A stretch of DNA of 64,000 nt from Acinetobacter lwoffii (GCF_015602705.1 NZ_CP059081.1:443702-507701), one strand, 5' to 3'; shown: positions 27,466 to 37,074, numbered from the stretch's first letter. Notes: generated from the sequence alone by a model not told the origin. Numbers and translations: made by a program.

Positions 27466-29505
27466 TTAAGCGTTTTTAGAGGGGTTCGTCCAACCTTGAT
27501 GACGCAGCAATGCATCTATTTTTGGCTCGCGTCCGCGGAAATTGATAAATGCGTCAAGTGCTGTGTCTTTTCCGCCAACTGCGAGGATATTTTCCCGAAA
27601 CTGCTTTCCGGTAGTGGTATTAAAAATACCTTCATCTTCAAAGCGGTCGAAGGCATCACTGGCCAAAACTTCGGCCCATTTATAGGAATAATATCCTGCT
27701 GCATAACCACCGGCAAAAATGTGACTGAAGCTGTGCTGGAAACGGTTATAGTCGGTGGTCGGTAGGACCGCATACTTTTCGCGGATCTCATTCAGAGTAG
27801 CCTGAACCTGTGTTGCATTTAAAGCCGGATTGGCTCGGTGAATACTCAGGTCAAACAGGGCAAATTCAAGCTGACGCAGGGTTTGCATGCCAGACTGGAA
27901 GAAACGTGCATCGAGCAGGGCTTTCAGCAACTCTGCCGGCAAGGATTCTTGAGTTTCAATGTGCTCGCTGAGCAGATCCAGACTTTCCTGATCCCAGGCC
28001 CAGAATTCCATAAACTGGCTTGGCAGTTCGACCGCATCCCAAGCCACGCCATGGGTACCTGCTACCGCAATATTGTCCACTTCTGTCAGCATATGATGCA
28101 GGCCATGACCAAATTCATGGAACAAGGTGATGACTTCATCATGGGTCAAGAGTGCAGGGCGATTGCCGACGGGTGGAGTAAAGTTACCGACCATATAACA
28201 AATCGGTTTTTGCAAGCCATCACTGGTCTGCATACGAGAACGGAAACCGCTCATCCATGCACCGCCACGTTTGCCTTGACGTGCATACAGATCAAAATAG
28301 AAACCGCCAATCACCTGACCCTGATCTTCTAGTTCAAAATAACGTGCATCTGGATGCCAGACAGGCGCTTCACGTTCAATGACTTGAATGCCATACAGAC
28401 GATTCACAATACTGAACAGGCCTTGCAGGATTTTTGGTGCAGGGAAGTAAGGTTTAAGCACTTCCTGTGACAAATTAAATTGCTGCATTTTCAGCTTTTC
28501 AGAATAATAGCCACTGTCCCACGGTTGCAGATCACGGATGCCATCTTCAGCAGCAATCGCTTTCAGTTCTGCAATTTCTTTCTCTGCTGGCGCACGGGCA
28601 TGCTCTGCCAGATCACGCAAGAATTCGTCTACGGCCTCTACACTTGGTGCCATTTTGCTGGCTAAGGACAATTCCGCATAATTATTAAAGCCAAGCAGTT
28701 TTGCCATTTCCAGACGCAAACTGAGAATTTCTTCGATCAGTGCAGTATTGTCAAACTCGCTCTGTTCAGCCTGATCTGACGCACGCGTGGTATAAGCTTT
28801 ATAGAGTTCTTCACGCAGAGGGCGATTTTCTGAATGGGTCATGATCGCCAGATAAGACGGGAAATCCAGCGTAGCCACCGGTTGATCCAGCTCACGTTGC
28901 TGACCATATTGTTTTAACAGCTCAATATTATTTGAAGATAGACCCGCTAACTCATCTTCATTCAGCGGTCTGAAATAGGCCTGAGTCGCATCTAGCACAT
29001 GGTTGGAGAAGTCGGAAGATAATTGGGACAGACGTGCCGAAATTTCCGCATAACGTTTTTTCGCTTCACCCTCTAACGCCACCCCAGATAATTTAAAGTC
29101 ACGTAAGGCCAGTTTAATGGCGCTTTGCTGCGCTGCCGGCAGTTCACTATAAATCGACGCATCATAAATATGCTGATAGGTCTGATACAGCGCCGTATGT
29201 TGACCCAGTTGCGTATAATATTCGCTAAGACCCGGTAAAAGTGCTTGGTAGACATCACGGGTTTCGGCATTGTTCATCACGGCATTTAAATGTGACAAGA
29301 TGCCCCAAGACTCACTCATATTGTTTTCAAGCGTGTCGACATGTTCCAGAGTAGTCAGCTGCTCCTGTACTGTAGTAGGCGTTTCGGTGAGGTCATTCAG
29401 GAACTTTTGCCCTTCAGCGATACAGCTTTCAATTTTTTGTTTTAGCTCAGCCAGCGTAATCTGATCAAATTGTGGAACAGGCAAAGTTGCCTTTTCTAAA
29501 GTCAT
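27466..29505 (-). CDS. prlC: Oligopeptidase A (M3 metallopeptidase)
   Basis: A 679-residue cytosolic zinc oligopeptidase. The active site TLFHEFGHGLHHML (about residue 463) has the two His ligands and catalytic Glu, and the third ligand Glu follows in the VELPSQFMEFWAW segment. E. coli PrlC degrades short peptides, including cleaved signal peptides. Length matches. No strong ribosome-binding site is evident before ATG 29505. The YheV-like gene follows 25 bases after the stop. Confidence 0.93.
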   Translation of the reverse strand: MTLEKATLPVPQFDQITLAELKQKIESCIAEGQKFLNDLTETPTTVQEQLTTLEHVDTLENNMSESWGILSHLNAVMNNAETRDVYQALLPGLSEYYTQLGQHTALYQTYQHIYDASIYSELPAAQQSAIKLALRDFKLSGVALEGEAKKRYAEISARLSQLSSDFSNHVLDATQAYFRPLNEDELAGLSSNNIELLKQYGQQRELDQPVATLDFPSYLAIMTHSENRPLREELYKAYTTRASDQAEQSEFDNTALIEEILSLRLEMAKLLGFNNYAELSLASKMAPSVEAVDEFLRDLAEHARAPAEKEIAELKAIAAEDGIRDLQPWDSGYYSEKLKMQQFNLSQEVLKPYFPAPKILQGLFSIVNRLYGIQVIEREAPVWHPDARYFELEDQGQVIGGFYFDLYARQGKRGGAWMSGFRSRMQTSDGLQKPICYMVGNFTPPVGNRPALLTHDEVITLFHEFGHGLHHMLTEVDNIAVAGTHGVAWDAVELPSQFMEFWAWDQESLDLLSEHIETQESLPAELLKALLDARFFQSGMQTLRQLEFALFDLSIHRANPALNATQVQATLNEIREKYAVLPTTDYNRFQHSFSHIFAGGYAAGYYSYKWAEVLASDAFDRFEDEGIFNTTTGKQFRENILAVGGKDTALDAFINFRGREPKIDALLRHQGWTNPSKNA

Positions 29506-29574
29506 GTCGGTCTGCCGATTTATTTCCTATGTTAAATCTAGATGTAGGGGTTGTAAGCTAGGAAATCAAGCTAT

Positions 29575-30129
29575 CTATACTTTTTTCTCGATCTTTTGAT
29601 TTAAGGTTGTTAATGATTTATTGATATTTTTTAATTGTTCTAATAATCCTCCATTGGACGCTGGAAGTGATTCTAATTCATTTATATCAATTGTAGAGAT
29701 GTCAGTGATTTTTGTTTTCCAAAGATTCAAAGGGTGTTTATACAAATATGTAATAGTGAATGTTATAGGGGAATTATCTAATGAATCTTTTAAGCCCCCA
29801 TATTGCCCCCAATCTTATATATAGCTCTGATTGGGTGGGAATACTTTGACTCCATTTTTAAAAATTCCAGTTTCAAAATATTGTTTTTCAGAATTTAATT
29901 TTTCAATTCCAAATGCTGCACGAGGGATCAGTCGATCACTAGATATTTTTACATTATAAGCGATGGACTTTCCAATATTTTTAACATGAAGTTGGATTAC
30001 GGATTCTTTCCCATAATGAGGGGTAGCAAAAATAATAATTTGTGGTTGCTGATCGGACTTAAAAACTGCATAGGTTACGAGCAGAGCCATAAGAGAAATG
30101 ATTAATGTTAGAATATTAATAACTTCCAA
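29575..30129 (-). pseudogene. Broken gene for a membrane-anchored protein, in-frame TAA
   Basis: The frame opens at 30129 with MEVINILTLIISLMALLVTYAVF, one membrane segment, and continues through residues VKNIGKSIAYNVKISSDR. It stops at a TAA (29815-29817) after NQSYI. Exactly in frame after that TAA it continues DWGQYGGLKDSLDN to a coiled-coil end KSLTTLNQKIEKKV and TAG at 29575-29577. A single codon change would restore a 184-residue protein. GC content is lower than in neighbours, so it may be acquired DNA. I recognise no family. Confidence 0.7.
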
Positions 30130-30173
30130 TTTATAATTCCTTTTTATTTCTAGTTAGTATCTTGATTATGAAT

Positions 30174-30200
30174 AAAAAAGAGCGCCGTAGCGCTCTTTTT
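30174..30200 (-). terminator. Rho-independent terminator of rnr
   Basis: AAAAAGAGCGC and GCGCTCTTTTT form a stem over a CGTA loop, 13 bases past the rnr stop. It can also act on the other strand. Confidence 0.9.
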
Positions 30201-30213
30201 AAACCATCAAAAA

Positions 30214-32661
30214 TTATTCAGTCTTGGCTTTTGCATTCGACTTTTTCTTTTTGACCTTGGCCTTTTTCTTTACTTTATCTTTAACCTTTGCTTCAGACTT
30301 TCCTGCAGATGGTTTAGCAGACTTTTTACTGTAAGAGCTGGGTTTTCCTTTTCCTTTTTTGCGTCGTATGGGTTGTTCTCCATCGGCGCTCAAGTTGGAT
30401 TTAGATTCACGTTCATTATTGCCAAACACTTCTTCTGTCGCTGCTGGACGTGATACTGGTTTTTTCTCACTCACGCGCGGTGCACGGGCACGAACTGCAC
30501 GGCCGGCATGACTGAGTTGTTGCACCAGTTCAAAATCGATCTTACGTTCTTCCAGATTGACACCGGCAACCTTGATTTTGACTTCATCACCCAGACCAAA
30601 GACCTGACCACGGTTCTGGCCGATCAGATTCTGGCTGCTTTGATCAAAGACAAAGAAGTCATCACCTAGCTGGCTGACATGCACCATACCATCGACATAC
30701 AGATCTTTTAACGTGACAAACAGGCCAAATTCTGCCGTTGCACTAATAATGCCGACAAATTCTTCGCCCAGATGCTGCTGCATATAATGACATTTCAACC
30801 AGGTCGTCACCGAGCGCGACGCTTCATCTGCACGACGTTCTGTGGCAGAGAAATGGTCACCAGCTTCATCTAAAGCACCGCCTGAAAGCGGAGATGGCTT
30901 GTTATTTAAATGTGCTTTGATTGCACGATGCAATAACAAATCCGGATAACGGCGAATTGGTGAAGTGAAATGTGTATAGGCTTCATAAGCCAGACCATAA
31001 TGGCCTGCATTACTCGCACCATAGTAAGCCTGCATCATGGAGCGTAATAACACGGCATGAATACTTGGTGCATCAATCCGTTCTTTGGTCGCTTCAATCA
31101 CCGCCTGATAATCTTTCTGAGTCGGCTGTTCCGGGAAATTCAAACCCAGCAGCTTGACGAAGTCACGAACTTTCTGGATACGCGAGAACTCAGGTGGCTC
31201 ATGCACGCGGTACAACATTGGCATTTCATTTTTCAATGCATATTCTGCGGCTGCGACGTTGGCCAACAACATACATTCTTCAATCAGCTTATGTGCATCA
31301 TTACGGCTACGCGGCAAAATTTCTTTAATTCCGCCTAGTTCGTCGAAAGTCATGTAAGTTTCAACGGTTTCAAATTCCATGGCATGACGTTCAGCACGTA
31401 AACCTTTAAGAACTTGATAAAGCTGGAACAGAGTGTTGATCGACTTGCGAACTTCACGGTCTTCGGTAATCGCCTGGCTGTCGCCTTCCAGATACTGTGC
31501 GACCTGATCATAGGTCAAACGTGCCTTGGAATGCATGACAGACGGATAGAACTCAAAACCGGTGACTCGGCCAGCACGTGACAGTTTTAAATCACAGACC
31601 ATACATAGGCGGTCAACGTTCGGATTTAACGAACACAGGCCATTCGACAATGCTTCAGGCAGCATCGGTAAAACGAAGTGCGGGAAGTAGACTGACGTCC
31701 CGCGTTCCTGCGCTTCATCATCTAGCGGTTTGCCTGGACGTACATAATGGCTGACATCGGCAATGGCCACGACCACACGATAGCCACCACCCGGACGTTT
31801 TTCGGCATAAACCGCATCATCGAAGTCACGTGCATCTTCACCATCAATGGTGACCAAGGCTAAATCACGTAGATCCACACGACCTTCACGGTCTTTGGCC
31901 GTTGGCTCTTTAAAGCTTTCGGCTTCTTTAACCACTTCTTCCGGGAATTCATAAGGCAAACCATATTCTAAAATGGTTTGTGGAATGATGATTTCAGTAT
32001 CGGCCTTGTCCGCCATGGACTGCACAATATGTCCGGTCGCGAATTCTTCACGGGTCGGATAGGTATCAATCGCCACACGAATCGAATCACCCAGATTGAC
32101 TTGGGCATGTTCAATCAGTTCTTTTTCAAGGGTGATTGGCTGATGCGCATTCGGGTTGGCCGGCTGGATAAAGTATTCACCATCATATTCTGACACTTTA
32201 CCAATGATCTGTTTGACACGATGCTGCACAACTTCAGTAATATAGCCCCAGGCTTTACCTTTACGGTCTACCGAAGTCTGACGCACTTTAACGCGGTCAC
32301 CATTAAAGACCAGGCGCAGTTCACGCTCAGCCAATAATAAGTCGTCCTGGCCGGAAATGTTGGCAGTTCCCATCCCCCGGGAATTGATATAAACCGTCGC
32401 TTCGGATTCAGGTTGCTCGACGGCAATCTGAAACTTGTAGCCGTCTTTCATCAGTTGCCCGTCACGCACCATCGCAATTAAACGATGGCTTAGGGCATCA
32501 ATACTTTTTTGATCTGCAATTTCAAAATGTTCGACCAGGTCTGCATGGGACTGGGCATTGTTCTTTTCGATGGTTTCTAAAATGAGCGTGCGGCTAGGGA
32601 TAGGGTTGTCATAACGTTCGGCTTCAGCTTTTGCTTCAGGATCGACCCAGTTTTTCATCAT
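30214..32661 (-). CDS. rnr: Ribonuclease R
   Basis: An 815-residue 3'-5' exoribonuclease that degrades structured RNA and takes part in trans-translation and rRNA quality control. It has an N-terminal winged-helix region, cold-shock domains, the RNB domain (DARDFDDAVYAEKR with the metal-binding Asp residues; HFTSPIRRYPDLLLHRAI), an S1 domain (EFVGIISATAEFGLFVTLKDLYVDG) and a long Lys-rich tail rich in KKKAKVKKKK. Two adjacent ATGs (32661 and 32658) are possible starts. Confidence 0.95.
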   Translation of the reverse strand: MMKNWVDPEAKAEAERYDNPIPSRTLILETIEKNNAQSHADLVEHFEIADQKSIDALSHRLIAMVRDGQLMKDGYKFQIAVEQPESEATVYINSRGMGTANISGQDDLLLAERELRLVFNGDRVKVRQTSVDRKGKAWGYITEVVQHRVKQIIGKVSEYDGEYFIQPANPNAHQPITLEKELIEHAQVNLGDSIRVAIDTYPTREEFATGHIVQSMADKADTEIIIPQTILEYGLPYEFPEEVVKEAESFKEPTAKDREGRVDLRDLALVTIDGEDARDFDDAVYAEKRPGGGYRVVVAIADVSHYVRPGKPLDDEAQERGTSVYFPHFVLPMLPEALSNGLCSLNPNVDRLCMVCDLKLSRAGRVTGFEFYPSVMHSKARLTYDQVAQYLEGDSQAITEDREVRKSINTLFQLYQVLKGLRAERHAMEFETVETYMTFDELGGIKEILPRSRNDAHKLIEECMLLANVAAAEYALKNEMPMLYRVHEPPEFSRIQKVRDFVKLLGLNFPEQPTQKDYQAVIEATKERIDAPSIHAVLLRSMMQAYYGASNAGHYGLAYEAYTHFTSPIRRYPDLLLHRAIKAHLNNKPSPLSGGALDEAGDHFSATERRADEASRSVTTWLKCHYMQQHLGEEFVGIISATAEFGLFVTLKDLYVDGMVHVSQLGDDFFVFDQSSQNLIGQNRGQVFGLGDEVKIKVAGVNLEERKIDFELVQQLSHAGRAVRARAPRVSEKKPVSRPAATEEVFGNNERESKSNLSADGEQPIRRKKGKGKPSSYSKKSAKPSAGKSEAKVKDKVKKKAKVKKKKSNAKAKTE

Positions 32662-32882
32662 GTCTTTAAATTTATCTTAGGAGATAGGTTTAGCATAAAA
32701 CATGTATGCGCAGACTGCACGTAAATGATTGCAATAATCCATTTAAGTTTTCAATTTTCTGTTAATTTTCGATAACTGGAAATTTATGCAGTTTTTTTGC
32801 CATCAAAATGCGCGAAAAATCGAGGAATTGCTTAAAAAGTATTTAAACGAGCAAAAATATGCACTTTTTTTTGATGCTGCGC

Positions 32883-32911
32883 TTGCAGTGCCATGCCGAA
32901 ATTTGTATTAT
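32883..32911 (+). promoter_or_regulatory. Promoter of the tRNA-Ser/tRNA-Arg transcript
   Basis: TTGCAG (32883-32888) and TATTAT (32906-32911) are separated by 17 bases, with tRNA-Ser beginning 13 bases after the -10 box. A GC-rich discriminator, typical of stable RNA promoters, follows. Confidence 0.75.
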
Positions 32912-32924
32912 GGCCGCACGTTAC

Positions 32925-33014
32925 GGTGAGATGGGTGAGTGGCTGAAACCACGTCCCTGCTAAGGACGCATACGGGTAACTGTATCGAGGGTTCGAATCC
33001 CTCTCTCACCGCCA
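32925..33014 (+). tRNA. tRNA-Ser (anticodon GCT)
   Basis: A 90-base class II tRNA including encoded CCA. GGTGAGA pairs with TCTCACC, discriminator G. The anticodon loop CTGCTAA gives GCT, reading AGC/AGU. A long variable arm and the GGTTCGAATCC T-loop are present. Confidence 0.95.
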
Positions 33015-33030
33015 CGCTTACTTACGTCGC

Positions 33031-33107
33031 GCGCTCATAGCTCAGCTGGATAGAGCACTTGGCTACGAACTAAGGGGTCGGGAGTTCGAATCTCTCTGAG
33101 CGCACCA
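33031..33107 (+). tRNA. tRNA-Arg (anticodon ACG), copy 1
   Basis: A 77-base tRNA with encoded CCA. GCGCTCA pairs with TGAGCGC, discriminator A. The anticodon loop CTACGAA gives ACG; A34 should be edited to inosine to read CGN codons. It lies 16 bases after tRNA-Ser. Confidence 0.95.
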
Positions 33108-33156
33108 AGTAAGTTAAGCAGAAAAAACGTATTGCCAACCGAGGCACACAAGTTAC

Positions 33157-33233
33157 GCGCTCATAGCTCAGCTGGATAGAGCACTTGGCTACGAACTAAG
33201 GGGTCGGGAGTTCGAATCTCTCTGAGCGCACCA
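33157..33233 (+). tRNA. tRNA-Arg (anticodon ACG), copy 2
   Basis: Identical in sequence to the copy at 33031-33107 and 49 bases after it. Likely processed from the same transcript, which ends at the terminator just downstream. Confidence 0.95.
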
Positions 33234-33245
33234 ACTTGAACAATT

Positions 33246-33269
33246 AACCGCACATGTTGCGGTTTTTTT
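33246..33269 (+). terminator. Rho-independent terminator after tRNA-Arg copy 2
   Basis: ACCGCA and TGCGGT form a short stem, followed by seven T residues. Confidence 0.8.
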
Positions 33270-33351
33270 GTGCCTAAAATTTACAGAAACACCAGACATC
33301 ACGTGCTAAAAATAAGTCTCAGGCGAGTGAATAAAAATAAAGGCAGTCGTG

Positions 33352-33957
33352 ATGAGAAAAATCATTGTCCAGGAATTTTTGACCCTAGATGACGTGATGC
33401 AGGCGCCCGGCGGCCCCAAAGAAGATATATCTGGTGGTTTTCAATATGGTGGCTGGGTGGCACCGTATTTTAACGCGGAACCTGATCCGGCATTTGATGC
33501 CATCATGCAAACATGGATGCAGCCCTCCGATATTCTTTTGGGGAAAAATACTTTTCAGATTTTTGAATCTTACTGGCCCACACATACTGAAGACTGGCCG
33601 GGAATTAATGACGTCAATAAATATGTCCTTTCTACCAGTCTGGAGCATTCCGACTGGCAAAATACCCTTTTTCTGAAAAGCATTGATGAGATCATCAAGC
33701 TTAAAGCATCAGGAGAGGGGGATATTCGAGTTTATGGCAGTGCTGCAGTGGTACAGGCGCTTTTCAAATATGAGCTTGTGGATGAACTTTGTCTGCTGAC
33801 TTTTCCAATTATACTGGGTGTTGGCAAACGCCTGTTTAGTCATGAATCAATACCCGCCGCTTTTCAATTGATAGATCATCTGGTCAGCTCAAATGGTATT
33901 GTGTTTACGCATTATCAAAGGGCAGGAGAAGTAAAGACGGGAACAATACGCGAGTGA
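33352..33957 (+). CDS. RibD C-terminal / dihydrofolate reductase-fold protein
   Basis: A 201-residue protein of the DHFR-like superfamily (RibD_C, YyaP type). Family marks are VQEFLTLDDVMQAPGGP at the start, ILLGKNTFQIFESYW (about residue 63) and DIRVYGSAAVVQALFKYELVDEL (about residue 124), the nucleotide-binding region. Such proteins are NADPH-dependent reductases of unknown substrate. ATG 33352 follows AAAGGCAG. It stands alone between the second and third tRNA-Arg genes. Confidence 0.8.
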   Translation: MRKIIVQEFLTLDDVMQAPGGPKEDISGGFQYGGWVAPYFNAEPDPAFDAIMQTWMQPSDILLGKNTFQIFESYWPTHTEDWPGINDVNKYVLSTSLEHSDWQNTLFLKSIDEIIKLKASGEGDIRVYGSAAVVQALFKYELVDELCLLTFPIILGVGKRLFSHESIPAAFQLIDHLVSSNGIVFTHYQRAGEVKTGTIRE

Positions 33958-34198
33958 TAAAGCGCACAAGAGTGATGGTCGGTTTATATTTGAATTCTAT
34001 TCTGGCTGGATACCTGGTTGAGAATACTTAAGGTTGACCCATTATTTGGTGCTGAAATTTTTTGGAAAATGAAGCTTCTTGGTTGAATTAATTAAGTGCT
34101 TTTAGCTCTAAATTTGCAGAAGTTTTCAGCAGAAAGTTGTGAATATTGCTGCATCGTTTAATTACTGTACGTTCGGTTGAGATTTTATTAAAAAACAC

Positions 34199-34226
34199 TT
34201 AACAACACTGAAAAAACTCGTATAAT
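34199..34226 (+). promoter_or_regulatory. Promoter of tRNA-Arg copy 3
   Basis: TTAACA (34199-34204) and a perfect TATAAT (34221-34226) are 16 bases apart, with the tRNA starting 18 bases after the -10 box. Confidence 0.7.
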
Positions 34227-34244
34227 GCACCCCATCAAGACGTC

Positions 34245-34321
34245 GCGCTCATAGCTCAGCTGGATAGAGCACTTGGCTACGAACTAAGGGGTCGGGAGTT
34301 CGAATCTCTCTGAGCGCACCA
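34245..34321 (+). tRNA. tRNA-Arg (anticodon ACG), copy 3
   Basis: The same 77 bases as the copies at 33031 and 33157, but about 1 kb away with its own promoter and terminator. A dihydrofolate reductase-fold gene lies between. Confidence 0.95.
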
Positions 34322-34340
34322 ATCTTGATAAAAAATCTGA

Positions 34341-34367
34341 AAAACCGCACATTGATGCGGTTTTTTT
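34341..34367 (+). terminator. Rho-independent terminator after tRNA-Arg copy 3
   Basis: AAAACCGCA and TGCGGTTTTTTT form the stem and U-run. It closely resembles the terminator behind copy 2, including the following TTGTG, which suggests that the two ends are duplicates. Confidence 0.85.
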
Positions 34368-34425
34368 GTGTCTGGAATGTGTGTGAATTTTTCATATAAA
34401 AAACCAATAACTCTCTGCATCCTTC

Positions 34426-35724
34426 TTATCTTAATTTTTGCTGAACTTTCAGTGCATAAACGGTATTGCCACCTACCGCAGGTAAAACATCGTGATAGGG
34501 TATGCTGCGCATGGCTCTTAATAAGAACGGCGCCTGATCGTGAATCTTCATGCTGCTGGTAATTTGAAATAAGGTACCCTGTGACTGCGGCAATAAGCGC
34601 ATGCCACCTTTCACAAACTTTAAGTCACCGCCATTGGCATTGAACTGGTTTTGCAAGGAATCAGGCTGGTAAAAACGCATTTTGAAGTTAAATGGAATCT
34701 GAATCACCCCTAAACCCACCGAAACCTTATAGTTGGCATCTATATTCTGGGTATTGACCGGATTCAGTTCGACCTTCTTGATTTGCCGGGGGAAAAGTTG
34801 CTGCGTCGCTTCAGCAGCCAACCGTGGCCGCAATTTTTTGACCGGATGCGCAAAATATTGATAGGTGCTGCTAAATCTTAAATTTTCTGAGACTTTTCCT
34901 TCTTTAATCTGATAGTTCGGCAAAATGAAACTGACCGGTTGACCAGACTTTTGGCTGATCTGGGCAATTTTTTGTAGCTGTTGAGGGTTGAATCTAAGTT
35001 GCGGAATCGGAGTTGCTAGTGCTGCTGTATGCTCGATTTTAAAGCGTTGTTGTAGTGCTTCCAGCAGAAATGCATTGGTACTCGGCGGAATGCCGAGTTT
35101 GGCTTCAGGTAGCGCATTCAGGATTTTACTGAATAAAAAGCCTTTGGGCTGGTTCAGGTCGCCCCATTGGGTGACAGTCACCAGCGTTCTATGCGAACCC
35201 AGTGCAAACCACTCCAGTTTTCCTGCACCATAGAGAATTGGCGCATCAATAATTAAGGTGCTGATGCTGTTTTCACCCAGATGATGCTGCATCACTACGG
35301 TTTCTTTAAAGTTCAAGACTGGAATCGGGGTCGGGATATGAACCTGATATTTAACCTGCTGAATCGAACCCTGCTGCTCCAGCACTTTGGCCGACTTTAA
35401 GGTCGGAAACAGACCGACATAATTCGGATAATGTTGCAGCAATTTTTCAACCTGAGCTTCAGCCACAGGCAATACTACAGCCGCACTATAAAACTGTGTC
35501 TTGCTGGCTGCATTACTGTTTAAGGTGGGAAGCTGAGTTTTACTGGTTGGATGCGCATAAATCAGAATCCGCTCGCCGGTTAATTCTGCCAGTTGCTGGG
35601 CATTGCCCTGATAAGCACTCAGACTGCTCGGCAGTTCGGCATTCCAGGCAATGATTTTGGCCAGTGCTGGAGCAGAAGCTGCCAAACAAACACCGATGAG
35701 CATGCATTGCTTTAATCCTTTCAT
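34426..35724 (-). CDS. Secreted protein with START/SRPBCC-like segment
   Basis: A 432-residue exported protein with signal peptide MKGLKQCMLIGVCLAASAPALA. A middle part (about residues 85-200) with HYPNYVGLFPTLKSAKVLE and LEWFALGSHRTLVTVTQWGD resembles coenzyme Q-binding/polyketide-cyclase (SRPBCC) proteins, which hold lipophilic ligands. The remainder is unassigned. The site of action should be periplasmic. Low certainty on domain, good on export. Confidence 0.6.
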   Translation of the reverse strand: MKGLKQCMLIGVCLAASAPALAKIIAWNAELPSSLSAYQGNAQQLAELTGERILIYAHPTSKTQLPTLNSNAASKTQFYSAAVVLPVAEAQVEKLLQHYPNYVGLFPTLKSAKVLEQQGSIQQVKYQVHIPTPIPVLNFKETVVMQHHLGENSISTLIIDAPILYGAGKLEWFALGSHRTLVTVTQWGDLNQPKGFLFSKILNALPEAKLGIPPSTNAFLLEALQQRFKIEHTAALATPIPQLRFNPQQLQKIAQISQKSGQPVSFILPNYQIKEGKVSENLRFSSTYQYFAHPVKKLRPRLAAEATQQLFPRQIKKVELNPVNTQNIDANYKVSVGLGVIQIPFNFKMRFYQPDSLQNQFNANGGDLKFVKGGMRLLPQSQGTLFQITSSMKIHDQAPFLLRAMRSIPYHDVLPAVGGNTVYALKVQQKLR

Positions 35725-35882
35725 TCAACATCCTGTTGCGTATTTTTTGTTTTAATTGCTGTTTATTTAAAACCAAATGCACGTATTTCCAAAGCAAAGT
35801 TATGTAATTGATGCGACAGGCCATAAGCGCTATGGATATTTTGGTATAGTATTGGGCAAGATTTTATTTTTGATGTGATGCT

Positions 35883-36380
35883 ATGACTGAGTCAGCACCG
35901 ACTTTATCGACCCGTTATTTTCTGACTTTAGAAGAATCTCAGGATGGTTTTGCCCTGGCGACTTTTGGCAAAAAGCAGATTTCACGTTTTCTGACCCCTT
36001 TGGTCAGTATCGGGATCATCATCTGGGGTTTCTCGATGGGCTTTGATGGCGTTGGACGTTATTACGTGGCTTTGGGTGCATTCTTCCTGATCCTGCAAGG
36101 CATCATGCGTTACTGGTTCCTGCCGATGATGTTTAAACGCCAGTTTGTTAAATATCAGTTTGGTAAAAGCGAACAGGGTATTGATTTGTATCAGGACTAT
36201 GCGGAAATTTTTAATAATGATCGTAGCAAGCTGGTGCCATATAGCGAAGTGCAGAATTTTGCTGTTGGTAAACTCACTTATATGATGGAATTAAAAAACC
36301 GTACCGTGGTTATTGTGCCGAAGCGTGCATTTAAGGACGGCACTGAACAGAGTATGTTCGAGCATACATTTAAAAAATAA
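35883..36380 (+). CDS. YcxB-like membrane protein
   Basis: A 165-residue protein with two membrane segments (about residues 35-80) and a cytoplasmic C-terminal part that resembles the YcxB domain: VPYSEVQNFAVGKLTYMM then VIVPKRAFKDGTEQSMF. The function of this family is unknown. It precedes the FAH-family gene by 37 bases on the same strand. Confidence 0.7.
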   Translation: MTESAPTLSTRYFLTLEESQDGFALATFGKKQISRFLTPLVSIGIIIWGFSMGFDGVGRYYVALGAFFLILQGIMRYWFLPMMFKRQFVKYQFGKSEQGIDLYQDYAEIFNNDRSKLVPYSEVQNFAVGKLTYMMELKNRTVVIVPKRAFKDGTEQSMFEHTFKK

Positions 36381-36417
36381 TTCAGATATCTATAAAAGGA
36401 AAAGGGAAGTTTTGATC

Positions 36418-37059
36418 ATGAGCACACGTCCATCCAAAATCGTTTGTGTGGGTCGCAGTTATGCCGATCATGCCAAAGAACTCGGCAATGCGATCCCTGA
36501 TCGTCCGGTATTGTTCATCAAGCCACCGAGTGCCTTAAGTTCGCTCGAAGCAGGCATTGAGTGGAATCCGGAATGGGGCAATTGCCATTATGAATGTGAA
36601 CTGAGTTTGCGTATTGACCGGACTTTAAGCAAAGAAAGCGATCCTATGAAAGCACTTGAAGCTGTGGGTGCGGTGACTTTAGGTCTGGACTTAACTTTGC
36701 GTGATTTACAGGATGATCTCAAGAAAAAAGGCCAGCCTTGGGAACGTGCCAAAGCCTTTGATGGCTCTTGTCTGTTGTCGGATTGGGTACCTGTCGCCGA
36801 TGTAGTCACTGACTGGAAAGATGTGCATTACACACTGCAAGTCAATGATGAGCTGCGTCAAAAAGGTGATACCGCTTTATTGATTTTTGATATTGCGACC
36901 TTGCTGGCTGACATCAGTCAGGTCTTTACTTTGGAAGAAGGGGATGTGGTGATGACCGGTACCCCGGCAGGTGTTGCAGCATTGCATTCAGGCGATCAAC
37001 TGAAAATGACCCTCAAAGGGCAGTCTCAGGATTATGTCTGGACGACTTTTGTGAAATAA
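36418..37059 (+). CDS. Fumarylacetoacetate hydrolase (FAH) family protein
   Basis: A 213-residue FAH-fold enzyme beginning MSTRPSKIVCVGRSYADHAKEL. Metal-binding residues sit in YECELSLRID and LGLDLTLRDLQ, and the C-terminal VVMTGTPAGVAAL is the family signature. The length fits the single-domain group (YcgM-like), which includes acylpyruvate hydrolases and oxaloacetate decarboxylases. The start is ATG 36418 behind AAAGGGAAG; the frame is open 35 codons further but overlaps the previous gene. Its terminator is split by IS copy 2. Confidence 0.85.
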   Translation: MSTRPSKIVCVGRSYADHAKELGNAIPDRPVLFIKPPSALSSLEAGIEWNPEWGNCHYECELSLRIDRTLSKESDPMKALEAVGAVTLGLDLTLRDLQDDLKKKGQPWERAKAFDGSCLLSDWVPVADVVTDWKDVHYTLQVNDELRQKGDTALLIFDIATLLADISQVFTLEEGDVVMTGTPAGVAALHSGDQLKMTLKGQSQDYVWTTFVK

Positions 37060-37074
37060 CCAAGATTTTGAATC

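Noticed and set aside
29815-29817. Selenocysteine or recoding at in-frame stops
   Set aside because: The stops are TAA (here) and TAG (40726), not TGA, and no recoding signal is visible; nonsense mutation is simpler.
29621-29824. 67-residue plus-strand frame
   Set aside because: It lies opposite the second half of the interrupted gene 29575-30129 and has no ribosome-binding site; a shadow frame.
33958-34198. Integrase or attachment site near tRNA-Arg copy 3
   Set aside because: No integrase gene is present, and no direct repeat of the tRNA end other than the duplicated tRNA genes was found.
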